A DNA stretch of 64,000 bases from assembly GCA_902729315.2 (NCBI GenBank), contig LR746266.1, positions 2,552,759 to 2,616,758 of the forward strand, in the 5' to 3' direction. The DNA is from Spirodela intermedia. Its lineage: Eukaryota; Streptophyta; Magnoliopsida; Alismatales; Araceae. Both the position numbers and the translations under genes were made by a program. Below, piece after piece: positions 1 through 13,900 of the stretch (within the stretch, counting starts at the first letter, position 1; every line of letters begins with the position of its first letter). A model generated the notes under the pieces. It was not told where the DNA came from and did no database searches. It saw only the letters and a list, made by a program, of their open reading frames with translations.

Positions 1-1991
1 ATATTTAAACGCACAATGTACATTTAATGTTGGGCTTTGGAGTCCTAGTGTTCATGTAGACTAAATATAAAGAACAATAAAATAGTAAATTTGAACATTC
101 AAACATACATTGTATTTGTAAAGATATGGGAAAATAATTTTCAAATCTTAGTAAAGTCATCTGATTTTAGGATTATTTGCACCACTATCCTTTCTAATTT
201 TCATAAACAGAGCAAAATCATCTATTAAGGAGACTTTTTCTACAACAAAAAGTCATATAAAGATATAGTAGTATTTTACATTCTCATTATAGTTAATCAG
301 TGAATAGTATCTTTCTTTAACCCTTAATAAAGTCCCTTATATTTGAGATTCATTGTTCACACAATTTATGTATCCATTTCCTTGTAGGAAGTAATTTGAT
401 TCACTTGCAATAAGACCCTTCATGCTTATAATGAGATGAAACCATATGTACAATAAGTGAGTCAACTCACTCATTTAGAAGAGTTTTAACATTCATAGCT
501 ACCTAGGTACCATATAAATGAAGCTAGTTTACTAATTTTGCAAGAAAAGTTTCAACACTTTAATGATCAAGACACAAGACAAGGGCACATGCTAATTTTA
601 AATTAAATATGATTACATGATCTATAATATATTGGCTATCAGTTTTATGAGCCTTAACCATTTTATGGCAAAGGGAAATATGATAATATTAGAATTGCTA
701 AACTATGCTACGCACCAAGTGTAAATTAAAATAGTTTAACCTTATATCCAAAATAGAGAAATTTTCTTGAAGGCAAAACAACCTATATACAGCCTCAAAT
801 GATTAAACAACTTTTTGAATTCAAGTTTCTTTCAGAAGTATAAGCCTCTATATAATTGTTGGAAAGACAATTGAATGATGAACAAGATTCAACAAATGAA
901 GCATCAAATGTTGAAGATTTGATTTTTAACTTTAAAATATTGAAAAAACACTTTTTGAAGCTTAACATTCAAGCACAGATTTGACAATAAACCGACTATT
1001 TTCCACCCATTGAATACTATTGGATGGCCCAATGAATAACGTATGAAATGGCCATTTTAACCCAGATTATAATTTATCAAAGATAGAAAAGGAATATGGG
1101 ACCACTGCCCCACAATGCTTGACTTCATCCTTTGAGGAGTTAAAATGAGAAATCGGCATTTTTTGAGCACCTACAAGAAAAGAGGTCTTGCTACTAAATC
1201 TCTCAGACTCTAACACAGATTACTTTCGTCTATGAAAAAAATGGATAGACTATTTAATTATTTCTTCACTTGTTGTTTGGTTTCTTACCATTGACAGATT
1301 TAATATAGGCTTGTTGATAACTTAATTTCAGTGGGCATTTTTTGAGACCGTAGTGTTCAGAAGATTGGCTTGCCAAGGCCATTGTGCTCAATGGAACCTT
1401 ATGGAGGTCATAATGTTCAATGCAAAGGCTAGACTTTTATGTTTAGAGTATTTAACAAGAGTTTAGTAGAACCTAAGATGAGCTGAACAACTCTAATATT
1501 GTGGGCCATTAAACTTCAGAGATGTGTTGAAGATAAATAAATAAGGACCAATTCCCCCCTTCTAGGTTCCTAGTGCACTCCAATTAAAACAACATCGATG
1601 ATATTGTATCCTAACCCTTTGCAATATTACTCAAGTATTTTAGATTTTGTTTTGGTAAGAAATGCATTCTCAGCACTACCATGCTGTTCTAGCTGTCATT
1701 GAATAATGTGATAAGGAACAACTGTAGGTTAGTTGGTCAAGGGAAGGAGACCAATGATTTGTATGGTGGCCAACCTTGAAAATTCCCCTTTGAATGACAT
1801 TTACAACGTACCCTTACATGCCCAACGGCTCATTAGGGTTGCCTCGGAGGAGGGAGCCGGGTCTGGTTTTATGGGTCTAGTTTGAAATTTTGAGGGAATA
1901 TTGCGGGCCTTGTGGGTCGAAAAGGGCAACGGTAAAGTCGCCTTTCCAGTCTTCGCTGCTCTCCCAGCCGCTTTGTGGACAGAGGTCGAGT
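1..1991. other. Upstream intergenic / promoter region of the SpoU methyltransferase gene
   Basis: AT-rich sequence with no supported gene. The last 200 bases become GC-richer as they approach the first exon. A TTAGGGTT motif at about 1833-1840 is the complement of a partial plant telo-box, an element often found in promoters of translation and ribosome-biogenesis genes. That would suit a tRNA-modification gene, but a single partial motif is weak. The short open frames starting near 1890 and 1901 overlap exon 1 in other frames and look spurious. No transposon ends or RNA genes were recognised. Confidence 0.5.
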
Positions 1992-4900
1992 ATGGCGTCG
2001 GCGGTCCCCGACGACCCTATTCACGCGTCTCCCTGGCTCTCGTCCATGGCGAAGAGCCTGGCTCTTGTCCCGCCCGCAGCCGTCCCTGCTTTCATAGATT
2101 GCGTCTTGAACTCCGCGGCTTTCCCTCCGTCAGAGCTCTTCTTCTCGCTTCTCAGGGCCTTCACCCTGCTCACAGAGGTATGTATGGAGTGGGAGCCTCT
2201 AGGTTGCATCGATTCCTGAAGATAATATGGTGTTTGTATCTAGGATATTCGAAAGGATGATTACTCAAAGATAGAGATGTCTCAATCTTGCTCGCTGATT
2301 TCTTACACGGGCGCACTTTTCCACTTGATCAAGAATCCCGGTTATTGTCTATCTTTCTTAATATTTAAATTACTAGGTATATGTTCGATCAGAAATTGTT
2401 ACTTCTTTGCATTTCGTCGCAGATGTATCAAATGAGGCTTTTGAAATGTTCATACGGCGGGCTTTTGTGCCACTGCTCAGTTCTGCAGCTGTGGAATTGC
2501 TGGACCAGGTAAACACGTATCATTTTAATGCGTTTTCACTCGTTGCAGTATATCTGACTTCTGCCTCGCTGCAATAATCGGTGGTTCTGGTTTTAGCTCG
2601 CGGATTTTCTCTGCGATGCGGTGGCTGCGAGACAATCTTGGGATCTCATGACATCAACACTGGTACCTCTGTGCTTGAGGTCGGTGTGCCTGTCGTTAGA
2701 AATCACTCACCCAAACGAGCTCTCTATTTATCAGTGGGGGAGCATTGAATTCATTGAGCCTGGTTCCCTGTCGCTGACAGTTGCATCCCGCATCTTGAGC
2801 TCCTTAATTGGTGTTGCCCTTAGGGGAAGAGGTCATTCTGAAAGGACCACAAGCCAAAAAATGGAGCTGGTTGGTGGAATCAAATCTTCAGATGCCTTTG
2901 CTCAAAATTTGACGTGGGATCTGTCTCTTACTGTTGTTGACATGCTTTTGCAATCTTCTGAGTGTCGGTCAGAGGCCATTCGTCTTCTGTTCCCAGTTAT
3001 CTTTAGGACAGCACAACTACTACCTTCATTTGAAGTATTGGCAAACGGAAAAACTCACTCATTTTCTAGGTGAATAAGTCTGCCTCATCCCTTTGCAGTA
3101 CAGTTGCTACTGATAAACAGCCAAACTAGTTATTAATCGTTTTTAGCTTTTTTTTACAGAGCACATTTTTTCAGAAATGTATGGCAAAGATGTATCGCTA
3201 TGTTTTTGCTTGGGAAACAGGAACGTGCAGATGCTTACAACTTGATTTCATTGTATTTATCCCTTCTTAGTGTTGAGGGACATGTAGACAATGTTGATGG
3301 AGACTACAATATAAGAGAAGACGACAAATTTTGGGAGGAAATTCGTAAAGGCTTGGTATACATTTGAAGTGTTTATCTCCCATTCTGATGTTTTCAAAAT
3401 AATATTTCTTTGTGTTCTGAATTTTAGTTTTTCCATTGCTTTGTATTAGGTTGATAAGGATACCTCTGTGAGGAAGCACTCGTTATATATTCTGAAGAAG
3501 CTGTTGCGAGACTCCTGCAATCGTGGGTTGGATTGTACTCAGTCCTCTGCTGACTCAGATCCCATTGCCAAGAGTCTTGTGATGGCTATGCCTCCTGAAG
3601 ATATTGTATCACGTTCTGGCGTTTCTAGGAGGGGAAAGTGGGCTGATAAGGAAGCCAAATCCATGGGTGTGGGTGAAGTATGTGGGTTAAATGTTAATGG
3701 ACTTGATAAATGGAATGCGTTCCTTCTTTTGTATGAGATGCTTGAAGAATATGGCACACACTTGGTTGAAGCAGCTTGGACCCACCAGGTCAGCTCTATC
3801 AAATTTCGTCTGTTCCATCCTGTGATTTCAGATTTTTAAATCAGGTACTCATAGAAGTATCAGAATTCTCAAAAGGTCTATTATAGGTGTCTTAAGTTTG
3901 AAATTCAGCTTGTAGCACTATTTGTCCTCCAAAATAAAATGGAAGTTGCTTAGAAAAATGAGTTGGAAGACAACATTCAAGGCTGTAAATTTAGAACGGG
4001 AAGCTATTAAGCTTATTGGTTCAGTCCTCTCATCTGTAATTGGTAGAAAATCTATATATCTGAAAAGTATTAATGCTCTTTTTCCTTTTGATTTATTTCT
4101 TTTTTTCTTTTGAACAACAGGAATTTAACTTGTCAAATATTTTTCTCTTTAACTTAACTCTGGCTGCCTATTCTTGTGAAACACCTGACAACTGCATATT
4201 TTTGTGAATGTAAATTGATTCCTGTTTAGTACTAATGTGTGCTCTAATATTCCTTGTGGGGAACGATTGAAATATTTCCTTGCATTTAGGAAAAAATATT
4301 TTAGTGCAAAATTTTCTACATTGCTTGACCTACATAAATCTTTCACTAGAGAATTCTTTGTTATTCTTCTGACAGATATCACCTTTGCAGTATACATTCT
4401 GTAAGGAGCTTACTCGTATCTCTTTCGCGTATAAAATTGTTTGATGAGGTTCATTATGTTGTCTTCAGTGATTTTGGGCATTGACATATTTCCTGTTGCA
4501 GATATCGTTGTTCTTTCAATCTGGTTCATGTGAAAATATCACAGACATTGGTACGAAAAGGGTTTATCAAAATCAGATGCAAACTTTAGATGAGATGTTC
4601 AACTGGTTGGCAATCTTATGGGAGCGTGGGCTTTTTCACGAAAATCCCCAGGGTATGTGTATGTTGTTATCCATATATTTTTGTACTGTTTATCTATTCT
4701 TATGTTTCTTTGCATGCCAATGCATAAATTGCAGTTCGATGTCTCATTATGGACTCGTTTCTTGGCATGGATTGGAAGTCTCACAGGCATTATGCAAAAT
4801 ATGTGCCTAAAGGCTTTGTACTTGGTCCGTTTATATTGGGTTTGAATGATACCGTTCATCATAAAGGTTTTGGTAAGTTTTCTACGGATTTCAAAATGCT

Positions 4901-7900
4901 TATTTCATTTTCTACCTCTTATCTTACACTTACCTGGTCTTATTTTATTTCAGCTATTAATGAAATCAGATGACCTCTTATCTAAGATAATTACTAGATA
5001 ATAGTCTTAGGGAGACTGTTTCAAAAGTTTATGCAATTGGCACGTTCATTTTCTTTCCATTGCTGTTGTACAGGGAAACTTTGATGTCTTTCTTAAAGAT
5101 GTGGTTAGATATTTAATGTAGTTGTGCATTTAACAACCATAGAACATGTTCAATGCGCAAAGTGGAAAGTGTACAATGCTCCTCACATATGTGAAATGTA
5201 CTCCTTAAGGAACATGTTGGTGAACATAGTACTTACTATAAGTATTTATTCTCCTTCACAAAATCCTAGTGTGTCCAAGCACTTGTCACTCCATATTAGA
5301 ATTGTAGATCCTTTTATAAAAGGACCCCCAAAACATGAGAAAATGAGCGGTGTCATTCTTGTTACATAGAATCAACACTACTTGTTCCAGTGCTATTCAT
5401 GTAAAAAAATGTTGGAAAGGTTTCTAATCAATTGGAAACATGAATTTAATCATTTGGATATACTTCCTAATACAACTCGAGTTAGAGACAGAAAAGGAGA
5501 GAGGAGGAAAGGGATGATGACCTGATGTGTCTCAATAGAGGACTCTAAGTAACCCTAATCATGGGGTCTAGCATATATATACTAGACTCCAAATGGGCTA
5601 GTATGGGCTGATATTGCTGAAACACACAGATGGACTGACTTGGCAAAATCAGTCCATAGATACATACTCTAACATCCCACCTCAGGCTAAGAGTATATAT
5701 TATATGCTCCTAGCTTATTACATAGAAAATCAACCTGGTGGCCATTTAGTGACTTCGTGAACATATCAGCAAGTTGATTGTTTGACTTGACATCTACAAT
5801 GGTGATAAGTTGTGCTTGAAGCTTCTATCTAAAGAAGTGATGATCAACTTCAATATGTTTGGTCCTCTCATAAAATATCAGGTTGGAGGCGATATAAACT
5901 GTTCTTGATTATTATATTTGAGCTCCATAGGACATGGATGGGGAAAACCAAGTTCTTTAACAAGATACCTAATCCAAAAAGGTCACATATAGTATCTGTC
6001 ATTGCCCTGTATTCTAATTCAACACTCAATCGAGTGACAACAGATTGTTTTTACTCTTCCAAGAAATGGGGTTATCACCAAGAAAAATACATTAGCTTTT
6101 GATAGATTGTCTGTCTTGACTTCAACCAGTCCGATCAGCATTGAAAAAACTTTGGATGGTGAGATGACCATTATTTTTGTACAAGTCCTTCCTTGATTTC
6201 TCTTGAGATATCTCTATATCTGCATGCCTCAAAATGCTTAGCATGTGGTCGATAGATGAACTGACTCACCACATGATACCCTCAAAAAGAAATATCTGGT
6301 AGGGTGATGGTCAAATAATTCAATTTACCGATTAGATGTATATACCTCTACGGATCCGCCAATATGATACCCTCATCAAAAGATGATTTTAAGTAAGGAT
6401 CCATAGGAGTGGTAGTTGGTTTCCTACCAAACGTATCTATCTTCTTATGGAGATCAAGAACATATTTCTGCTAGTTGATTACAATATCTCTTTGGATTGA
6501 GTGATCTTAATCCCCAATAAATATTTTAGATTACCAAGGTCTTTGGTGGCAAATTTGTCTTGTAAGGACTCTTTGAGTTATGAAATACCTTCATGATTAT
6601 CTTTGTTAATAACAATGTCATCAAAATAAACAATCAGCAGTATTCGACCAGTAGATAAATGTCAATAGAAGACTGAATGATCAACCCCACGTCTTTGAAC
6701 ACTAAACTAGATTACTGTATGATAAGAACCTAGATCAAAGAACTATGAATAATTCGTATTAGATGAAAGAAACAATCTCTAGAACAGAAATACCAAAGAT
6801 AAAGCCACAGTAAAAGAACCCAAAACGGATGGAGGGTCGCATACAACCTTCCAACCCTTTCTCGTAGATGCACGAGATACTAACACCGGATTTTCCTTCC
6901 CTGCCTCCTTCCTGATCCGCCCATCCTTATATCCTCTCCTTTTCCTCTCTTTTTAGGCAGTTAGTCTCTTGCCATAACGGCTCTTTGCCATAACCGTTCC
7001 TTGTCATATTGTTCCTTGCCATAACTGTGCCTTCCCTCAATCATGTTAACCATTATTGACTTATTGGGCGTTGGCCCTTCTTCCTTCTAGCATATGTGTG
7101 TGGAGCCTTATCACTGTACTGTTGAAGCGGCCGTTTTATATCATTGAAATGTAAAAAAATTCCTCAGTTGCTGATATTATATTTCTTACTTTCATAAATG
7201 TTCTTGGGGCCGTCAACATTGTACGCAATAAAACTTCAGAGTTTGGTCCAGAACCTCATTGTACTGTATGCGAACTAGTTCTTTTTGCTGTAATTCAGGT
7301 GAATGACTTGGCTCTGCATGAATTTAGCTACTTCAGGTTCTTGTCTACTTTTGGTGATATGTTGAGATTTCAATAGTGTTTGGATTTAGTTATGGTTTGA
7401 AATCATTTAAGATATCCCTGGGTTTTCTTGAGGCATGATATTGTCAAGATTTTGTCTCAGGTTTAGGAGGGCATTACACTTCTAAGGCTATACAAGGAGC
7501 GAAAAATTTTATCCATCAATATTCTGTTGATTTTGTTAGGAGGTATTGAATTTCAACATCGGAATTGAATTTCAAAGTTTATCCATCAATAGTCTTTCCT
7601 TTTATATAAAATTGTGTTTGTACCTTGATTCTCATCTTGACTACATAGGTTTGCATGGAATTCTGTGTTGTTTTATATTGTCCGCTTCCTAGACAAATGG
7701 ATTCAACTTTCCATTCATACCACTGTGTAACCCTTGATTTTAATTGCTTACATGGACTGACAAGGACAGATTTCGTAAGAACTTTTGACTAGTCAAGTCA
7801 TGCAGTAGCATACTGCTCCAGGTAAGGCACTACACTAAGTCAGACATGTAGTGTTGTGATCCTTAGACCTTGGTATGATAGCCAGGATATATATCTGCAC

Positions 7901-10900
7901 TAACCACCTGCTTGAGTCTCGATTTTATGTTGGTTCTTTTATGGGGATGAGTTTCCTTTTATTCGACAACTTGTTCTATTTCGTCAGTGTTAGAACTGCT
8001 CTTGTGGATCCTTCAATATTTTCTTTACTCCAGTTTTCAAGCTGATTACATTATCCAGTCTTGTTGATTCATATTCTACCATTAATGTTGATGAAGGATG
8101 GATTTTTTATTTGTTTGATTGTAGTAAATCTGAAATATTTTGACTTTTTAATCTTTTAGAAATTTCCATTTGATGTTGGCAGACGAGAAAAGCTGACTTT
8201 TCATTCGTTTCTACTGTAGTGAACGAGTAGCATTCGTGTACAGTTTGGCCTCTCTTGCTCGGCAAGAGTCATTTGGGCGGCCTGGACTAATGGCTTTTGC
8301 CTCTTGTCTTTCTTCTGCGGCCCTTGGAACTGAGGGTCAACAGCTCAGTGAAGTATCTGAAATGGAGAAAGAACTTGATCATGGAGGCCTTATCAACTGC
8401 AGAAGCTCAGAGCTGCTGGATATTCTTGGGGTAATTGTTGAGAGGAGCAAACAACACTTCAATCCAAATTATCGTCTTCAAGGTTCTTTAACTGACACAA
8501 AGAATATTTTCTTATTGTTACCATTATGATTGATTTTTTGATGAATTTTAATTTTCCAATGACATGCAGTTTGTGAGAGAGTCATGGAAGCTGCATCAGC
8601 TATGCTGTGCGCTCAGGACTTGCCACTCGAAATGGTATTGCATTTCATTTCAACATTGCCACGAGAATTTACCGACTTTGGTGGTGAGATTAAAAAAGTC
8701 TGCCGCCCCTTTAGTTAACTTATTTCATTTTTTGCTTTAATTTTACATCTATCTTCATCTTTCTCTTCCACTGGAACCTGTGCTATTGAAAAACAGTAGA
8801 ACATGGATTCATTTAAGGTGATCTATTCCACATACACTAATCAGAGTCATGGAAAATAGATAAAAATACCATCAGTTTTCAGGAATTTGTTTAACTTAAT
8901 GTGAGTTAAGGAGGCATAAGATAAACGTGCTAGTTCACATCCTTTTCTGGCTTATTAACACTCATAATTGTTGGAATATGACTTGATTGTTCTGTATTGT
9001 TCATCTGTGTAATTTTTCCTTTCTTTTTCGCTGTTTTTCTTACTACAGTCATCAACCGAACATGCACAGTCTGAACCGGTCCGGCTCCCTCTCTCTTTCT
9101 CCCGTATTAGCAGGCTGGTATAAATGCCAACCCTAATGTAGGACCGTTTCTTGAGAATGATGTTTTACGGCTTCGGCTGATATCTCCTAGCTCTCCCCGT
9201 TTTCTCTCTGCTGCCACTGTAGAAGACGATTGAACAAAGGAGATAGGATGTACGATTGGAGGTCAGGTGAAATCCCTCTATCGACCGACAATAAGTACAG
9301 ATCTGGTTAAAAGTTTCATTGTTTTTCTCTTCTGCTATTATTTTTTGCTGCATTGTATTTGGTGGTTAGTTTGTTCATTGTAATTCCTTTTCACAAACTA
9401 CATTTAACTAAAATAAATTGTGAGATTTTATGGCTGCAAGTTTATTTCCGTTTTGCTTAGGTCTGTGGTTCGCTTTATTGAAGTTAGGGAAACTATGGTG
9501 CAAATATGAATATGCTTGAGTGCTAGCAGATTGATTTTGAAGTGTTTATCATTCTTTATATGATCCTGATGTTTGACAAGTGGAGTATGATTATCACTGA
9601 GATAATGGACAGTTAGAATCTATCATTGAGATATTAATAGGAATATCAAGGTGACTACAAGGCTCCAATCCAGATGTCACCTCAATTGTCAATTTGAATA
9701 GCATCCTCCGCTTCTGTTTTGAAACCTATTTTAAATGACATGTTCCCCAAAGAGTAGGCTGAATTAATTAATCATTGTTGATTTTTGTTTTTGAGAAGAC
9801 CTGACAAGTATGGGATGTTGTAAATTCTTTCCCTCCAAATGTATTCCAAATCATTGCAGTCTAACAAGCTTGTTATGTGTGAATTATTTTGCTTTAGGCC
9901 TGAATTTCTAGGATGCCATGCTGTCAGATGTTAAGTGTTTGCCAACAGACAAGCATTTTATTTATCTCGTATCTTTTGTCTAGTGTCTATTTCTATGATG
10001 CACGATGAAGAAACTTTCTACAATTATTTAAGAGTTCTGAATACACTACTGAAACAAGGAATCACAAAGTATCCTTTCATAAATGTTCTCGACTTGCATT
10101 TGTGGAAATAATTTTTCATGTGATATGAAGCATTTATCACCATTTTCTATTGTTATTATTTCACAATATGTTCGGTTTTTTAAGTGAATTCGTTCATGAT
10201 GGTTATTTCACCATTTTTTATGCATTGATTTCACTGGGTTCTGATAACATTATATATCTTAGGTACCTTGAGAAGGAAGGTGCAACAATGGCTACATCAT
10301 GGAAACAGTGGGTATTCTTCCAATTTTTCTGACTGTGGGATATTGAGGGATCTTGTTGACTTTCCGGCAATCTTTATTAAGCATGAAGTTGAGCTTGATG
10401 TTTATATCTCTTTTGATGATGAGGATTTGGATGCATGGTTTGCTGAGGTACAAAGATGGGTCAGACTGCTTTTTTTAATGGTTACAGGAGATCAGAATTT
10501 GGAACCAGTATGCCAGGTTTGTATCTTTGTGCTCTTCCCACTTCTGGTTATGCCTAGGCCACGCTTTGGTGGTTTTCCCATTGGTCGCAAGACGAGAGCA
10601 TCTAAAACCGGTATTCCAGGCTTTTACTTATTCAGTGGCCTGGTGGCCTGAACATCAAAAATATCCTGGCTGTGTGGGCCTTTTTTTGCACCATTGTTGT
10701 CAGGCAAAACCCTACTCAATTCTGTCACTGGTTTGAATTAAGGTGGATATGAGTTCCTATGCAACACCATATAAATCAAAGAAAAGGCTAGTTCAAGTAG
10801 GTCATGCGGAATTTCCACTGAGATGTGATATCTATCTACCATCTGAACTAAAATACCTCTCGAAGACCAAGTATGGAAAACGAGTTGGAAACTTTGGGAA

Positions 10901-13900
10901 ACGCCCGAGTTTTTGGATACTAGACGATCAATGTATATTTTTGATTAAAGACAGTCGATTTTGAGAAATAAGTGTCTCAAACTCAAATGTGCTTTTAATC
11001 AGTTTTTTTCACTTAATTTCTTACAGGTTATCCGGGATGTTGGTAGTGTTATTTGTGAAAATAAAGCATTTCCGGACTTGTTTCCTCCTAAGTTTCTCGT
11101 CCTTGTGATATGCTTGGTGGAGGAACTCCAAATTCTGTTAAAAAAATGGAAATGTTATTGTGGATCCAGTTCCAAGATTGGAATCAGTGCGCCGGATATT
11201 CCTAGTCTGCTCCCTACTGCTGAAGGTATATTTTCTTTCAGGAGGCTTACAAACACATTCCTGCTTATTCTGGTAAGTGGTATGAAAGAAACTACTGTTG
11301 TGCCTTCTACCAGTTTCTGCTTGATGAATGTTTTTTTCTGAATATAGAAAAGGCGTTTAATAATGTTTTCTTTTATCAGGAGGATCTTATGTCATTTTCA
11401 AATTCTGTTTGTTCGATATTTTGGTCCGATCCTGTCGTAAAGAATATTGATCTACCGTCTTCTACGAAGGGCAAGCTTGGGGGTCCTAGTCCACGAAGAC
11501 TTCCTTTGCATATAACTTCCTCTGTACTCCAAGCTGTATGATGAAACTTTTATCCCTTTCTTCTTTAAATGCACCAATGAAATTTTTATGATGCTAGTCC
11601 TTGCATTCTCTGCTCTTCCAATTTGTATCCTACCCATTCGATCTCCTTATCTTATTTTTAGTTTCTTCATATTTTCTTGCTTTTTCTCTGAGTATTGACC
11701 GCTGATCTTTATTTAGAATTTTATTTTTTCCAAAAAAATCAATACCTTATGTTTTCTAGATTGTCTAGTTGGTTTAGCCTAGTCCTTCATAAGTACAGGT
11801 TTTTCACTCCTTTATGCTTTTTTTTTGGAAGTAATCATAATATTCATTTTTTCATTGGCTCTTTGAATGCTTTCAATTACGTTTCTGCAGTATCTCTTCT
11901 CTAGATTGTTATTATTGTACCATTATAGTCTAATTTCTATTGTAGTTTTTTACAGGTAGTTAGTGCCTTTATATGCATCTAGCTCAATCATCTATTGTCA
12001 AGACACCAGAGGCTATCCCAAAATAACCATGCCATACACACAAAATACCATTTTCAAAGGGTGGGCATTTCCAGATATTCATTAAATAAAAGAGAAAAAA
12101 AATTATTATTCTTTTATATGAGGAGAAGATTAAATGTGACTGGTAGTTGTGCCTCAAAAATGTTTCCTATGCTCACTTGTTCCCTTTAGTCAAGTCGCTA
12201 TTCTTAAGTTACATGCAAACACAGAATCATAGATTTCGTTATTGTTTTTATCTATCAGTCTCTTGGTCTTAAGTATTTCTTTTGCTATCCGGCTTTGCAT
12301 TCTCTAACTTACATAGACGACTGTAACAGAACTAAAATCAGTACAAGCCAATCCAATAATGGATATGATGTATTCAGTAAGGAAAGGTTAGGATTAGCTG
12401 GAGTTGAATTATATCAACCAGGATCAGCCTGAATGTAATGAGTTGGGTTATGGTTACCAGGTTATTTTCATTCATAATTCTACCATTTATATTTGATATC
12501 CTTATTTTTGTTTTATATCCTCCTATTATTATTACTGTAGTCCTTTCCACTCTGGCTTCCTCCTAATACATGGTTGAGCAGATTTTGTCTGTCAAGGCAG
12601 TTGCTTCTGTCTTATCTTGGACGATGCAGCTTGGAAAGGACCTCTGTATTAACTCATCATTTACCTCTTTATGGGGTTTCTGCTGCAAAGTGATCCTCTT
12701 TCGAACAAATGCTTCAGAGGTGAAGTATTTCAGTTTTGTTGACAGGGTGGGATTGAAGGATCATTATCTTTCGTGGATAGTTTATGCATCTATATTTTCT
12801 TTTTGTGATCTCCCTGTGCAGATTGGATCAGAAATTCATCTGGCAGCCTATGAATCTCTAGGATCTGTTTTGAAGGCACTATCAACTCTTTTCTCTCCAT
12901 CAGCTCTTGACTCTGTTATGGTCTTCAATAGATCTTTATTTCGAGTTGAACAAAACGAATTCCTTCTGGATCCTTTTCTTCATAATTTTCTTCAGAGTAT
13001 CAACGATCTTCTTGACAAGGGTAGTTTAACACGAAGCCGGCGATCTATATTAATGAAATGGAAGGTGGCGGAACATCATATTCTAGTTTTGACTTTTGTT
13101 ATTCATTAGTTTAATTCTCACGTGGTTATTAGAAAAATATTGAATCTATCCACATTAATGGATTTTATCTTACTCAGTTTCTTTTTCCAGTGGCTTTGTT
13201 TAGATTCTTTACTCTCAATTCCATACAATGAGAGTGAAAGTGGGTTTCATCCCTGCACAGCGTATTCTTTTTTTTCAGATTCCACCCTGAGAATGACGTT
13301 TGACGACATTGTTGAAAGGTAATTGGAATTGATGAATGATAGATGATACTAAAAATAAGCTCCTAGTTAGACGGTGAATCTGATTTATCATTTTATCTTG
13401 ATCGAGGTGCTATTTCAAGTTTATATGCTCATCACCAAAACAAATTGCTCCCTTGTTTTTTTTTTTTTTTTTTTGTATAAGCCATAGTAAAATATCCTCA
13501 ATAATGCATTGCTTTATGTGGTTTATTATTCGAATTGGGAGTGTCGAATTTGAGTAGAAGGTCCTGATGGGAAGGTAGAAACCTTAACTGGGGATGTAGG
13601 TTTTTTCTTTTTCCACTCTTCTTTTTCTTTGATGGAAGTTTGTATTTAATCATTCAGGGTAGTTAATGCTTGATTCTATTTGATTCTTGGTGTTATGGGG
13701 TAAACTTATGTATCTTTTATTCAGAAATGCAAATGTGTTTCTCAGGTAGTTTCTTATTTCTGCCCAAAATCCTCTTGCAGTCTGGTGAATGCTGGTGAAA
13801 CATCTGTTTTGCCATTGTTGAGATGTGCTAGATCTATAATTGGCCTACTCCATGGGAGAATGTACTCACCAGCTGCTGTACGTAATGGAATTGATGCGAA

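Noticed and set aside
10743-10964. Open frame [14 protein letters not shown] between exons 11 and 12
   Set aside because: Exon 11 ends at a good donor after EPVCQ and exon 12 begins VIRDVGS in phase; the frame adds unrelated residues and ends in a stop.
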